Shown here: piece after piece, positions 11,568 to 20,302 of the stretch
How the letters are laid out: each line of letters begins with the position of its first letter
Position numbering within the stretch: position 1 is the stretch's first letter
From: Comamonas thiooxydans
GTDB taxonomy: Bacteria > Pseudomonadota > Gammaproteobacteria > Burkholderiales > Burkholderiaceae_C
NCBI RefSeq assembly: GCF_002157685.2
Contig: NZ_AP026738.1
Location: forward strand, 2,480,001 to 2,544,000
Reading direction: 5' to 3'
DNA length: 64,000 bases
Notes under the pieces: model-generated
Databases searched by the model: none
What the model saw: only the letters and a program-made list of their open reading frames with translations
What the model was told of the DNA's origin: nothing
Translations under genes and position numbers: made by a program

Positions 11568-12104
11568 TCACTTGACCTGGCGCTTTTCCAGCTTGCGCGC
11601 CAGAGTGCGCCGGTGCATGCCCAGGCGGCGTGCGGCCTCGGAGATGTTGAAGCCGGACTCGGCCAGGGTCTCGTGAATATGCTCCCATTCCAGCGTCTTG
11701 ATGGAGGTGGTCTGGCTGCTGACTTCCACGTCGGTGCGGCCCTCGACCCGCCCGAAGGCGGCTTCGATGTCGTCGGTATTCGAGGGCTTGGCCAGGTAGT
11801 GGCAGGCGCCGAGCTTGACGGCTTCAACCGCCGTGGCAATGCTGGCGTAGCCGGTGAGAACGACGATGAGCGCATCGGGGTTGTGCAGATGCAGCATCTG
11901 CACGCAGTTCAGGCCCGAGGCATTGCCGGCCAGCTTCAGGTCCATGACCGCATATTGCGGCCGGTGCTGGGTCAGCAGCAGCTGCACTTCCTCGCCGCTG
12001 GTGGCATGCAGCACACGGTAGCCCCGGCGCTCGAACGAGCGCTTGAGGGTGCGTGCAAATGCCGCGTCATCTTCAACCAGCAGCAGTAAACGGTCTTCTT
12101 CCAT
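11568..12104 (-). CDS. regA: Response regulator RegA/PrrA/RoxR family
   Basis: A 178-aa redox response regulator. The receiver domain (residues 6-120) has the acidic pair EDD, phospho-acceptor D55 in YAVMDLKL, the T in VLTGYAS and K in LAKPS. A short linker leads to a Fis-type helix-turn-helix (ISEAARRLGMHRRTLARKL) at the C-terminus, the RegA layout. It follows regB by 15 nt and must be its partner. RegA-type regulators control terminal oxidases and other redox functions; the cyo operon lies directly upstream on the same strand. ATG 12104 was chosen over a GTG at 12113. Confidence 0.92.
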   Translation of the reverse strand: MEEDRLLLLVEDDAAFARTLKRSFERRGYRVLHATSGEEVQLLLTQHRPQYAVMDLKLAGNASGLNCVQMLHLHNPDALIVVLTGYASIATAVEAVKLGACHYLAKPSNTDDIEAAFGRVEGRTDVEVSSQTTSIKTLEWEHIHETLAESGFNISEAARRLGMHRRTLARKLEKRQVK

Positions 12105-12119
12105 GCAAACCACAATGTC

Positions 12120-13451
12120 TTAAATCGCGAGAGCGGACTGGGGCAGGCTGACCTCCACCAGAGCGCCTCCGCCTTGCTGAGCCGGCAGATTGCCGGCATG
12201 AACGCGGCCGCCCAGGGCGCGGGCCACGTTGGTCACCAGAAACAGGCCCAGGCCGCGACCGGGGCGCTCCTGTTTGGTGGAGACATGGCACTGGCCCAGT
12301 TGCTGCAGCACGGCGGCATCGAAGCCCGGACCGTGGTCGCGCACCTGGATGCGTATCTGGTCGTGATCGCTGCTCAGGGTCAGTTCCACCCAGTCGGGCG
12401 AGGCTTCGAGGGCATTGTCCAGCAAATTGCAAATCATTTGCTGCAATGCAGTATCCGAGAGCATGGCGAAGTCCTTCACGCCCTGCTGGTGCAGTGCGAA
12501 GTGCTGCAGGCTGTTATGGGTCTGCCAGTGGCTGACCACGCCTTGCACAAAGCTCGCAAAGGTGGTGCTTTCCGTGCCTTCGGCCCGGGTCTCGCCGGCG
12601 GACAGCAGCACGCCCGAGACGATGGACTTGCAGCGCAGCAGCTGGCGCTGCATTTCCTGCAGGTCCTCGCGCAGATCCTCGTCCTGCATGAGGGCCGGCA
12701 TATGCTGCCAGTCGCCCAGGATTACGGACATGGTGGCCATAGGTGTGCCCAGTTCGTGGGCTGCGCCGGTGGCCAGCAGGCCCAGGCGCACGATATGTTC
12801 TTCCTCGCTGGCGCGCTGGCGCATATTGGAGATGCGCTTGTCGCGGCGGCGCGTGTTCTCGACGATGCGGGTCAGAAAGACGATGGTCAGGATGCTGGTC
12901 AGCGCAAAGCTGATGAGCACGCCCACGACGTAGAGGCTGGGCAGGCCTTCCTGGCTGACGAACTGCACATGCAGGGGCTGGTGAAACAGGGTCAGGCCCA
13001 TGACGCCGACAAAGGAGGCCGCGACCACACACCAGGTGTAATGGGCGGGCAGCAGCACGGCGCTCAGAATGCCCTGCAGCAGATACAGATAGATGAAGGG
13101 GTTGCTGGCACCGCCGCTCAGGTACAGCTGAATGGTCAGGGCCAGCACATCGGCCAGCAGCGCATAGAAGACGCTGCGCGAGGTCACGGGGCGGTGCAGG
13201 CCCTGGCTCCAGTAGATATAGGCCAGGTTGGTGGCCACCAGGGCCACCAGCACCAGCGCCATGGGCAGCAGGGGCAGGGCAATCTGAAAGCCGTAGTGCA
13301 CCAGCGAGATGGTGACGACCTGGCCGACCACGGCAATCCAGCGCAACTGAATCAGCAGTTGCATGTTCTGCCGCTCGGTCAGGCGCTGTACGCGAAACAG
13401 GGAATCGGAAATTTGGCTCACCGCGCAATTGTCACCGAGCGGGGCTGCCAC
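12120..13451 (-). CDS. regB: Redox sensor histidine kinase RegB/PrrB/RoxS family
   Basis: About 443 aa, with six hydrophobic segments in the N-terminal half. It contains the RegB quinone-site heptapeptide GGASNPF (about residues 113-119) and the H-box GAAHELGTPMA with the phospho-accepting histidine near 232. ATPase motifs are NLLDNALEA, DHGPGF and GRGLGLFL. The kinase senses quinone-pool redox state in the membrane and phosphorylates RegA. The start is uncertain: the frame is open to 13613, but a terminator at 13502-13529 implies transcription begins after it. GTG 13451 (AGAGGCG upstream) or GTG 13421 are the best options. No cysteine lies between the last membrane segment and the H-box, unlike the redox-active Cys of Rhodobacter RegB. 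Confidence 0.9.
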   Translation of the reverse strand: MAAPLGDNCAVSQISDSLFRVQRLTERQNMQLLIQLRWIAVVGQVVTISLVHYGFQIALPLLPMALVLVALVATNLAYIYWSQGLHRPVTSRSVFYALLADVLALTIQLYLSGGASNPFIYLYLLQGILSAVLLPAHYTWCVVAASFVGVMGLTLFHQPLHVQFVSQEGLPSLYVVGVLISFALTSILTIVFLTRIVENTRRRDKRISNMRQRASEEEHIVRLGLLATGAAHELGTPMATMSVILGDWQHMPALMQDEDLREDLQEMQRQLLRCKSIVSGVLLSAGETRAEGTESTTFASFVQGVVSHWQTHNSLQHFALHQQGVKDFAMLSDTALQQMICNLLDNALEASPDWVELTLSSDHDQIRIQVRDHGPGFDAAVLQQLGQCHVSTKQERPGRGLGLFLVTNVARALGGRVHAGNLPAQQGGGALVEVSLPQSALAI

Positions 13452-13501
13452 GGACGCCTCTGGGGCTATGCCTTGCTGATGTAGGGCTGTCTGCAGGGGC
13501 C

Positions 13502-13529
13502 GAAAAAAAGCGCTCCGGGGAGCGCTTTT
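13502..13529 (-). terminator. Rho-independent terminator after the cyoABCD-SURF1 operon
   Basis: On the minus strand AAAAGCGCT and AGCGCTTTT pair around a 6-nt loop and run into seven T. It lies about 10 nt past the SURF1 stop, closing the oxidase operon and separating it from regB. Confidence 0.88.
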
Positions 13530-13539
13530 CAGGGGGGCA

Positions 13540-14322
13540 TCAGCTTGCGGCAACTGCCTTGTCATGCCGGCGTACCAGCCAGGCCGCTCCCAGCACCATG
13601 ATGGCCAGCCCATACCAGGTCAGTGCATAGACCAGATGGCTGTTCGGGAAGCGGATGACCGTCATGCCAGGGCGCAGGGCTTCGGTACCAGCCTCTGTCC
13701 GGGCATAGGCCGGGTTGCTGGCGGGTACGCCCTGGTCTATGAAGTAGGGGGCGGGCCTGCTCAGACCCTGGGCCTGGGCAATGGCGGCGACATCGCGCGA
13801 GTACCACTGGTCGTTGGCGGGATCGTTCTTGCGCAGGAAGCCGCCGCCGGGCTCGCTCATGCGCATCAGGCCGATGACGGTGACGGTCTCGGCGGATGGC
13901 CCGGCTTCGGCAATCTGCTTGAGCCATTGGCCGCGCAGCTTCTCGGGCGTGAAGCCGCGGTTGACCAGTACCTGTGTGCCATCGCTCAGCTGCAGCGGCG
14001 TCATGAGCCAGAAGCCCGCGCCGGCCTCGGTCAAGGCCTTGGCCAGCACGCTTTGCCTGTCCAGCCATTGGCCCTGTGCCTTGACGGGCAGGTACTCGTG
14101 GCTGGCCGCATTGATCTGCGGCCACTGGCCGGGCTCGGGAACCGCTACGGGGGCGCTGTGCACGCGCTGCTCGACGCGCTCGATGAGATCGAGCTTCCAG
14201 GCGCGACGCTGCACCTGCCAGGTGCCCAGAGCCATGAACCCTAAAAACAAGGCGATGCCCACAAACGCGAGCATCGCCTTGGCGAAGGGAGAGCGCTGCC
14301 GCGCAGCGCTCTGATTCTTCAT
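13540..14322 (-). CDS. SURF1 family cytochrome oxidase biogenesis protein
   Basis: A 260-aa inner-membrane protein with one helix near each end (AMLAFVGIALFLGFMALGTWQ and LVYALTWYGLAIMVLGAAWLV). The SURF1 signatures are GTWQVQRRAWKLDLI, VNRGF and the QWYSRDV and PYFID blocks. SURF1 proteins assist heme a insertion into heme-copper oxidase subunit I. The gene is the last of the cyo operon; ATG 14322 starts 9 nt past the cyoD stop, while a TTG at 14334 would overlap it. Its place in a quinol oxidase operon that lacks a visible heme O synthase gene recalls the Paracoccus ba3 quinol oxidase operon with its own SURF1, but the heme type here is inference. Confidence 0.92.
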   Translation of the reverse strand: MKNQSAARQRSPFAKAMLAFVGIALFLGFMALGTWQVQRRAWKLDLIERVEQRVHSAPVAVPEPGQWPQINAASHEYLPVKAQGQWLDRQSVLAKALTEAGAGFWLMTPLQLSDGTQVLVNRGFTPEKLRGQWLKQIAEAGPSAETVTVIGLMRMSEPGGGFLRKNDPANDQWYSRDVAAIAQAQGLSRPAPYFIDQGVPASNPAYARTEAGTEALRPGMTVIRFPNSHLVYALTWYGLAIMVLGAAWLVRRHDKAVAAS

Positions 14323-14330
14323 GAGGTCAG

Positions 14331-14756
14331 TCAAGGTGTGACAGCTGCGGGAGCCGTGTGACCTGCGTGATCTGCATGGCCTGCAGCCTGGTGCATTTCA
14401 TGACCGGGCATCATGTTGGTGTTCATGTGGAACATGACCCAAAGCGTGCCGGAGATGGCAATCGCCAGGAAGATCACCGTGAAGATGGTGGACAGCATGG
14501 TCCAGCCGCCCTGGATCTTGCCGTTCATGTGCAGGAAGTACACCATGTGCACGAGCACCTGGATCACCGCGAACAGGCCCAGCACGGCCACAGCCGTGGT
14601 GCGGTCGGTGATGATGTTGTTCATGACCAGGTAGAAGGGGATGGCGGTCAGGATGACGGCCAGGATGAAGCCCTTCACATAGTCGCCCATGGTGACGTGC
14701 AGGTCGTCGTGATCGTGGTGATCGTCATGACCGGCGTGGATATCGTGTGCGCTCAT
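14331..14756 (-). CDS. cyoD: Cytochrome o ubiquinol oxidase subunit IV
   Basis: A 141-aa subunit with three membrane helices (GFILAVILTAIPFYLV, AVAVLGLFAVIQVLVHMVYF, STIFTVIFLAIAISGTLWVM). The core YFLHMNGKIQGGW matches the family. Both ends are histidine-rich (HAGHDDHHDHDDLH and a C-terminal tail with several GH pairs), longer than in E. coli CyoD, which may bind metal or simply be lineage-specific. Its ATG abuts the cyoC stop (TAAATG), indicating translational coupling. Confidence 0.95.
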   Translation of the reverse strand: MSAHDIHAGHDDHHDHDDLHVTMGDYVKGFILAVILTAIPFYLVMNNIITDRTTAVAVLGLFAVIQVLVHMVYFLHMNGKIQGGWTMLSTIFTVIFLAIAISGTLWVMFHMNTNMMPGHEMHQAAGHADHAGHTAPAAVTP

Positions 14757-15389
14757 TTACAGCACCCCCATCAGATACACAAAGGTGAACACACCGATCC
14801 AGACCACGTCCAAGAAGTGCCAGAACATGGACAGGCAGTTGATACGGCGCACGTTCTCGTTGATCAGGCCGTGCTTCTTGATCTGGATCATCAGGGTGAT
14901 CAGCCAGACCAGACCGAAGGTCACGTGGATACCGTGGGTGCCCACCAGCGTGAAGAAGGACGACAGGAAGGCGCTGCTCTGAGGCGTCGCACCTTGATGG
15001 ATCAGGTGGTGGAACTCATAGAGTTCCACGGCCAAGAAGGCTGCGCCCAGCAGGCCGGTGACGGCCAGCCACAGCAGCGTGCCGTTCACGTTCTTCTTCT
15101 GCTTTTGCAGCATGGCAAAGCCGAAGGTGATGGACGACATCAGCAGGAAGGCCGTGTTGACCGCGACCAGCGACAGGTCGAACAGATCCTTGCCCGAGGG
15201 GCCGCCTGCATAGCTGCGGCCCAGCACGCCATAGGTGGCGAACAGTGCGGCAAAGATCAGGCAGTCGCTCATCAGGTAGAGCCAGAAGCCCAGCGAGGTG
15301 CCGTTTTCCGGATGGGGCTCGTGCGCGAGGTGGTACTCGCGAGTAGCCAGGGCGGCTGCGCCGCCAGCGTTGATATGTGTATTAGACAT
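14757..15389 (-). CDS. cyoC: Cytochrome o ubiquinol oxidase subunit III
   Basis: A 210-aa heme-copper oxidase subunit III with five predicted helices. Family blocks include [50 protein letters not shown] and [19 protein letters not shown]. It is part of the membrane quinol oxidase that reduces oxygen. The start at 15389 overlaps the cyoB stop by 8 nt. The frame is open to 15461, but those codons lie within cyoB and do not resemble the family N-terminus. Confidence 0.96.
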   Translation of the reverse strand: MSNTHINAGGAAALATREYHLAHEPHPENGTSLGFWLYLMSDCLIFAALFATYGVLGRSYAGGPSGKDLFDLSLVAVNTAFLLMSSITFGFAMLQKQKKNVNGTLLWLAVTGLLGAAFLAVELYEFHHLIHQGATPQSSAFLSSFFTLVGTHGIHVTFGLVWLITLMIQIKKHGLINENVRRINCLSMFWHFLDVVWIGVFTFVYLMGVL

Positions 15390-17388
15390 GGGCTGCTGCA
15401 AGCTGCTTGGTACGTGCTTCTTCCGATGTGGCCACTTCGGCCGCAGGGATGTAGTAGTCACGCTTGTAGTTGAAGGTATGAATGATCGAGGCCAGGATGG
15501 TCGCGGCGAACGAAGCGATCACCAGAGGCCACATGTGCCAGATCAGAGCAAAGCCCAGAACGGTGGACAGGCCGGCAATCACCACGCCAGCGCCGGTATT
15601 GGCGGGCATGTGGATGGGCTCGAAGCCGCTCAGCGGACGCTGATAGCCATGCTTCTTCATGTCGGTCCAGGCGTCGATGTCGTGCACCACGGGGGTGAAG
15701 GCGAAGTTGTACTGGGGAGGGGGCGAAGAAGTGGCCCATTCCAGTGTGCGGCCTTCCCATGGGTCGCCGGTCACGTCACGCAGCTCGTCGCGCTTCCAGA
15801 TGGACACGGCCAGCTGGATGAAGAAGCAGCCGATACCGGCAGCGATCAGGGCAGCACCGCAGGCAGCGATGATGAACCAGATCTGCAGCGAAGGATCGTC
15901 AAAGTGGTTGGCACGGCGGGTCACGCCCATCAGACCCAGGATGTACAGGGGAGTGAAGGCAACCCAGAAGCCGACCAGCCAGAACCAGAACGAAGCCTTG
16001 CCCCAGAACTCGTTGAGTCGGAAGCCGAAAGCCTTGGGGAACCAGTAGTTGATGCCGGCAAACACGGCAAACACCACGCCGCCGATGATCACGTTGTGGA
16101 AGTGGGCGATCAGGAACAGCGAGTTGTGCAGCACGAAGTCTGCGGGAGGCACGGCCAGCAGCACGCCGGTCATGCCGCCGATGGCGAAGGTGACCATGAA
16201 GCCAACCGTCCACAGCATGGGCACCGAGAAGCGGATGCGACCGCGGTACATGGTGAACAGCCAGTTGAAGATCTTCGCGCCCGTGGGGATGGAGATGATC
16301 ATCGTGGTGATACCGAAGAAGGTATTCACGCTGGCACCCGAGCCCATGGTGAAGAAGTGGTGCAGCCACACCAGGTAGGACAGGATGGTGATACACACGG
16401 TGGCGTAGACCATCGAGGTGTAGCCGAACAGGCGCTTGCGGCTGAACGTTGCCACGATTTCGGAGAACACGCCGAAGCAGGGCAGGATCAGGATGTAGAC
16501 CTCGGGGTGGCCCCAGATCCAGATCAGGTTCACGTACAGCATGGGGTTGCCGCCCAGCTCGTTCGTGAAGAAGTTGGTGCCGACGTAGCGGTCCAGCGAC
16601 ATCAGCACCAGGGCTGCGGTCAGCACGGGGAAGGAGGCCACGATCAGGGCGTTGGTGCACAGGGCAGTCCAGGTGAAGACGGGCATCTTCATCAGGTTCA
16701 TGCCGGGAGCGCGCATCTTGATGATGGTCACGATCAGGTTGATACCTGACAAGGTCGTGCCCACACCGGCGACCTGCAGGCCCCAGATGTAGTAGTCAAG
16801 ACCCGTGCTGCCGCTCTGATGCCCCAGATTGGACAGAGCCAGCCAGCCGGAGGTGGAGAACTCGCCCAGGAACAGGGAGATCATCACCAGCACGGCGCCG
16901 CCGGTGGTCATCCAGAAGCTGAAGTTGTTCAGGAACGGGAAGGACACGTCACGTGCGCCGATCTGCAGAGGAACCAGGTAGTTCATCAGGCCGGTCACGA
17001 AGGGCATCGCCACGAAGAAGATCATGATCACGCCGTGGGCCGTGAAGATCTGGTCGTAGTGGTGAGGAGGCAGGTAGCCCATGTTGTCGCCGAAGGCCAT
17101 GGACTGCTGCAGACGCATCATCACGGCATCGGCAAAGCCGCGCAGGAACATGACCAGACCGAGGATCATGTACATGATGCCGATCTTCTTGTGGTCGATG
17201 GAGGTGATCCAGTCGTTCCACAGCGGAGCCCAGAGGCGGAACTTGGTGATGCCGCCGACCACGACGAGGCCGCCAAGCACCACGGCAATAAAGGTCAAGA
17301 GCACGATGGGCTCATGCGTCATGGGAATCTGGTCCCATGTGATACGGCCCAACAGCCAGTGGGAGGCCGGGGTTGTTGTTTCAGACAT
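15382..17388 (-). CDS. cyoB: Cytochrome o ubiquinol oxidase subunit I
   Basis: A 668-aa catalytic subunit with about 15 membrane helices. Heme and copper ligands are visible: [11 protein letters not shown] (low-spin heme), [12 protein letters not shown] (CuB histidine cross-linked to tyrosine), WLHHFFTMG (CuB histidine pair) and [11 protein letters not shown] (heme ligands). It reduces oxygen at the heme/CuB site and pumps protons. It lies between cyoA and cyoC; the gap to cyoA is 62 nt. The cyo naming follows sequence family. Whether the binuclear heme is o or a cannot be read from the sequence. Confidence 0.97.
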   Translation of the reverse strand: MSETTTPASHWLLGRITWDQIPMTHEPIVLLTFIAVVLGGLVVVGGITKFRLWAPLWNDWITSIDHKKIGIMYMILGLVMFLRGFADAVMMRLQQSMAFGDNMGYLPPHHYDQIFTAHGVIMIFFVAMPFVTGLMNYLVPLQIGARDVSFPFLNNFSFWMTTGGAVLVMISLFLGEFSTSGWLALSNLGHQSGSTGLDYYIWGLQVAGVGTTLSGINLIVTIIKMRAPGMNLMKMPVFTWTALCTNALIVASFPVLTAALVLMSLDRYVGTNFFTNELGGNPMLYVNLIWIWGHPEVYILILPCFGVFSEIVATFSRKRLFGYTSMVYATVCITILSYLVWLHHFFTMGSGASVNTFFGITTMIISIPTGAKIFNWLFTMYRGRIRFSVPMLWTVGFMVTFAIGGMTGVLLAVPPADFVLHNSLFLIAHFHNVIIGGVVFAVFAGINYWFPKAFGFRLNEFWGKASFWFWLVGFWVAFTPLYILGLMGVTRRANHFDDPSLQIWFIIAACGAALIAAGIGCFFIQLAVSIWKRDELRDVTGDPWEGRTLEWATSSPPPQYNFAFTPVVHDIDAWTDMKKHGYQRPLSGFEPIHMPANTGAGVVIAGLSTVLGFALIWHMWPLVIASFAATILASIIHTFNYKRDYYIPAAEVATSEEARTKQLAAAHV

Positions 17389-17450
17389 GTTGAGTCTCTT
17401 CTGTCGTATTGGAGCGGCTGAGCGGTGAGCGCATCCGCACCGTGAACTAC

Positions 17451-18506
17451 TTATTGCTGTGCGACAGCTCCGGAGGCGGCGACTTCGTCGAGCAGGGCGA
17501 CAACGCGGTCAGCGTCTTTGGAAGTGCAGACATCCAGGGGCAGGGTCACGCTGGAGGTCTTGCTGTGGTGTGCAGGTGGCTTGCCGCCGGCGGCGTCGAT
17601 GGCCATCATTTCGTTCATGCACATCTTGCCGTCTTCCACGCAGCGGTTGAGGACCTTGTGGTACAGGCCTTCGTCCACGCTGGCGAAGCGTTCAACGGGG
17701 TTGCGCTCGCTGGGCTTGGCCAGATCGATATAGGCATCGCGTGTCAGAGCCTTGCCTTCGGTCTTGGCCTTGGCAACCCACTGATCAAACTGCTCGTTTT
17801 CCAGGCCGTGGAACTTGAAGGTCATGCCTGCAAAACCAGCGCCGCTGTAGTGGGAGGACTTGCCGCCATAGACACCGGGCTTGTTGATCACGGCGTTCAG
17901 CTCGGTCTGCATGCCGGGCATGGTGTAGATCATGCCGGCCAGATCAGGAACGTAGAACGCGTTCATGGTGTGGGTGGAGGTCAGCTTGAAGTGGATGGGG
18001 CGATCCACCGGGGCAGCCACTTCGTTGACGGTGGCAATGCCTTGCTCCGGGTAGAAGAACAGCCATTTCCAGTCCAGAGACACGACCTGGATCTCCAGAG
18101 GCTTGACGTTGGGGTCCAGAGCCTTGGTGGCGGAGATGCGGTCCAGGGGACGATAGGGGTCGAGCTTGTGGGTGCTGATCCAGGTAATGGCGCCCAAAGC
18201 GATGATGATGAGCAGGGGAACCGTCCAGATCACCAGCTCCAGCGCAGTGGAGTGGTGCCATTCGGGGTCGTACTTGGCTTCGGTGTTGGACTGGCGGTAT
18301 TTCCAGGCAAACAGCAGCGTCAAAAAGATGACGGGGACGATGATGAGCAGCATCAGCAAAGTGGCCGTAATGACCAGATCGCCTTGCTGCTTGGCGACAT
18401 CGCCAGCTGGGTTGAGGACGACGGCCTTGCTGCAACCTGCGAGGGTTGCGGTCAAAGCGGCCGCTGAGAGCCACGCGGGCCCACGGATTTCCTTGATTTT
18501 TAACAT
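17451..18506 (-). CDS. cyoA: Cytochrome o ubiquinol oxidase subunit II
   Basis: A 351-aa lipoprotein: signal peptide ending LAGCSK, two membrane helices ([38 protein letters not shown]), then a periplasmic cupredoxin fold ([20 protein letters not shown]). The CuA ligands of cytochrome c oxidases are missing, as expected for a quinol oxidase. The C-terminal extension contains [14 protein letters not shown] and a late cysteine (LDVCTSK). It is the first gene of the five-gene operon and is divergent from an MFS transporter gene. The intergenic region holds a candidate operator at 18585-18608. Confidence 0.96.
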   Translation of the reverse strand: MLKIKEIRGPAWLSAAALTATLAGCSKAVVLNPAGDVAKQQGDLVITATLLMLLIIVPVIFLTLLFAWKYRQSNTEAKYDPEWHHSTALELVIWTVPLLIIIALGAITWISTHKLDPYRPLDRISATKALDPNVKPLEIQVVSLDWKWLFFYPEQGIATVNEVAAPVDRPIHFKLTSTHTMNAFYVPDLAGMIYTMPGMQTELNAVINKPGVYGGKSSHYSGAGFAGMTFKFHGLENEQFDQWVAKAKTEGKALTRDAYIDLAKPSERNPVERFASVDEGLYHKVLNRCVEDGKMCMNEMMAIDAAGGKPPAHHSKTSSVTLPLDVCTSKDADRVVALLDEVAASGAVAQQ

Positions 18507-18584
18507 GCTTTGGGCGTGACAAAGTCGCGCTTAGGTGTAAACGCGGATTACTGGATCTCGGCAAATGTAATACCAAACAGGGGC

Positions 18585-18608
18585 TTGTCCATTGGACATT
18601 TTGTCCAA
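18585..18608. promoter_or_regulatory. Candidate operator between cyoA and MFS transporter gene
   Basis: Three TGTCCA half-sites are packed together: TTGTCCA, TTGGACA and TGTCCAA. The last two form a perfect 7-bp inverted repeat with a TTT spacer (18592-18608). It is the only strong symmetry in the 338-nt divergent region 18507-18844, where no gene is seen. The binding protein and which gene is controlled are unknown. Confidence 0.5.
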
Positions 18609-18844
18609 GGTCAACAGTTCGGGATCGGAAATGCGCTATGCGACAAGGGTTTAGCGGCTTTGGCGTGTGGACAAACTTTGAGCTGACAGGGCTTGAAATT
18701 GTCAAATCAGCCCTCAGAAACGGGGCCTGCACAGGGCTGGGCTGACAGTGTTCAGGGCAAAAACTCTATTGCAGCTGCACATGCTTGGGCGTAGAACGGA
18801 AAGCGTCCCCGGGACTGAAAAGTAAGACAAGGAGTTGTACCTTT

Positions 18845-20185
18845 ATGACAAGCATGAACCCGTCCGTTGGTCTTACTCAGCAAGACTATGAGAACTCGGA
18901 AACCCTGGCCTATGCGGATACCGACGAGGATGTGACCCCTGGCGAGATTGCCGTGGGGGTGATCATCGGGCGCTCTTCCGAGTACTTTGACTTCTTCGTG
19001 TTCGGCATCGCCTGCGTGCTGGTGTTTCCCTCGCTGCTGTTTCCCTATCTATCCAAGCTCGACGGCACGCTGGCCGCGTTTGCCATCTTCTCGCTGGCCT
19101 TTGTGGCCCGCCCCGTGGGCACGGCGCTTTCCATGGCCGTGCAGCGCCGCTGGGGTCGTGCCACCAAGCTGACTCTGGCGCTGCTATTGCTGGGCGTGTG
19201 CACGGTGGGCATGACCTTTTTGCCCAGCTTTGAGACAGCCGGCATGAAGGCCGTCTGGGCGCTGGTGATCCTGCGCATCGGCCAGGGCCTGGCGCTGGGT
19301 GGTTCCTGGGACGGCTTGCCTTCGCTGCTGGCCATGTCGGCGCCGCCGAACAAGCGCGGCTGGTACTCGATGATCGGCCAGCTCGGGGCGCCGCTGGGAT
19401 TCATCATTGCGGCAGCGCTGTTTGCCTATCTGTACTCCAGCCTGACGGCCGACGAGTTCATGAGCTATGGCTGGCGCTACCCCTTCTGCGTGGCCTTCGC
19501 CATCAACGTGGTGGCGCTGTTTGCGCGCCTGCGTCTGGTCGTGGGTCAGTCCTATACCCAGCTTCTGCAGGAGCGTGAGCTGGAGCCCATCAGCGTGACC
19601 AGTCTCATGGCCAACGAAGGCCGCAATGTGATGATCGGTGCTTTTGCCGCGCTGGCCAGCTTTGCGCTGTTCCATCTGGTGACCGTGTTCCCGCTGTCCT
19701 GGATTTCCATGTACTCCGACCAGTCCATGACGGAAGTGCTGGTGGTGCAGATCATCGGTGCACTCCTGGCGGGCGCGGCCATCATGCTCTCGGGCTGGCT
19801 GGCGGACCGAGTGGGGCGTCGCAACACCCTGGGCACCATGGCCTGCCTGATCGGCATCTTCAGCTTCCTGGCGCCCTGGTTGCTGGGCAGCGGCAGCACC
19901 GGCAACAATGTGTTCATCCTGGTGGGCTTTGTGCTGCTGGGCCTATCCTACGGCCAGGCATCGGGCACGGTGACTTCCAACTTCTCGTCGCGCTACCGTT
20001 ACACCGGTGCAGCCCTGTCCACGGACATGGCCTGGCTCATCGGTGCGGCGTTTGCGCCTCTGGTGGCCTTGGGTGTCTCGGCAAAATTCGGTCTGGTGGC
20101 TCTGGGTATCTATCTGCTGTCGGGCGCCTTGTGCACGCTGGCGGCACTGGGCATCAACCGTGCCATCGAGGCGCGCGACCAATAA
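18845..20185 (+). CDS. MFS transporter, metabolite:H+ symporter (MHS)-like
   Basis: A 446-aa permease with about 12 helices. The start of helix 1, GRSSEYFDFFVFGIACVLVFP, is typical of the MHS branch (ProP, ShiA, citrate carriers), as are RRWGRATKL in loop 2-3 and ADRVGRRNT in loop 8-9. It would import a small organic solute with protons across the inner membrane; the substrate cannot be read. ATG 18845 follows AAGGAG at about 11 nt. A terminator closes it as a single-gene transcript. It is divergent from cyoA with a shared 338-nt regulatory region. Confidence 0.88.
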   Translation: MTSMNPSVGLTQQDYENSETLAYADTDEDVTPGEIAVGVIIGRSSEYFDFFVFGIACVLVFPSLLFPYLSKLDGTLAAFAIFSLAFVARPVGTALSMAVQRRWGRATKLTLALLLLGVCTVGMTFLPSFETAGMKAVWALVILRIGQGLALGGSWDGLPSLLAMSAPPNKRGWYSMIGQLGAPLGFIIAAALFAYLYSSLTADEFMSYGWRYPFCVAFAINVVALFARLRLVVGQSYTQLLQERELEPISVTSLMANEGRNVMIGAFAALASFALFHLVTVFPLSWISMYSDQSMTEVLVVQIIGALLAGAAIMLSGWLADRVGRRNTLGTMACLIGIFSFLAPWLLGSGSTGNNVFILVGFVLLGLSYGQASGTVTSNFSSRYRYTGAALSTDMAWLIGAAFAPLVALGVSAKFGLVALGIYLLSGALCTLAALGINRAIEARDQ

Positions 20186-20207
20186 GAAGTCAGTGAACTT
20201 CCCTGCA

Positions 20208-20237
20208 AAACGCCCGGTGCTTGCATCGGGCGTTTTT
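20208..20237 (+). terminator. Rho-independent terminator after MFS gene
   Basis: AAACGCCCG pairs with CGGGCGTTT around a 10-nt loop, with T residues following, about 22 nt past the MFS stop. Confidence 0.87.
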
Positions 20238-20255
20238 CTTGATGCCAGAGGACAT

Positions 20256-20284
20256 GAAAAAGCCGCCTGCAAGAGGCGGCTTCT
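20256..20284 (-). terminator. Rho-independent terminator after Bug/TctC gene
   Basis: On the minus strand AAGCCGCCT and AGGCGGCTT pair around CTTGC and run into T residues, about 20 nt past the stop at 20303. Confidence 0.85.
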
Positions 20285-20302
20285 TATCGATTGGAAGACG
20301 GA

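Noticed and set aside
12174..13484. A 436-codon plus-strand frame across regB
   Set aside because: Antisense to regB, which has complete kinase motifs.
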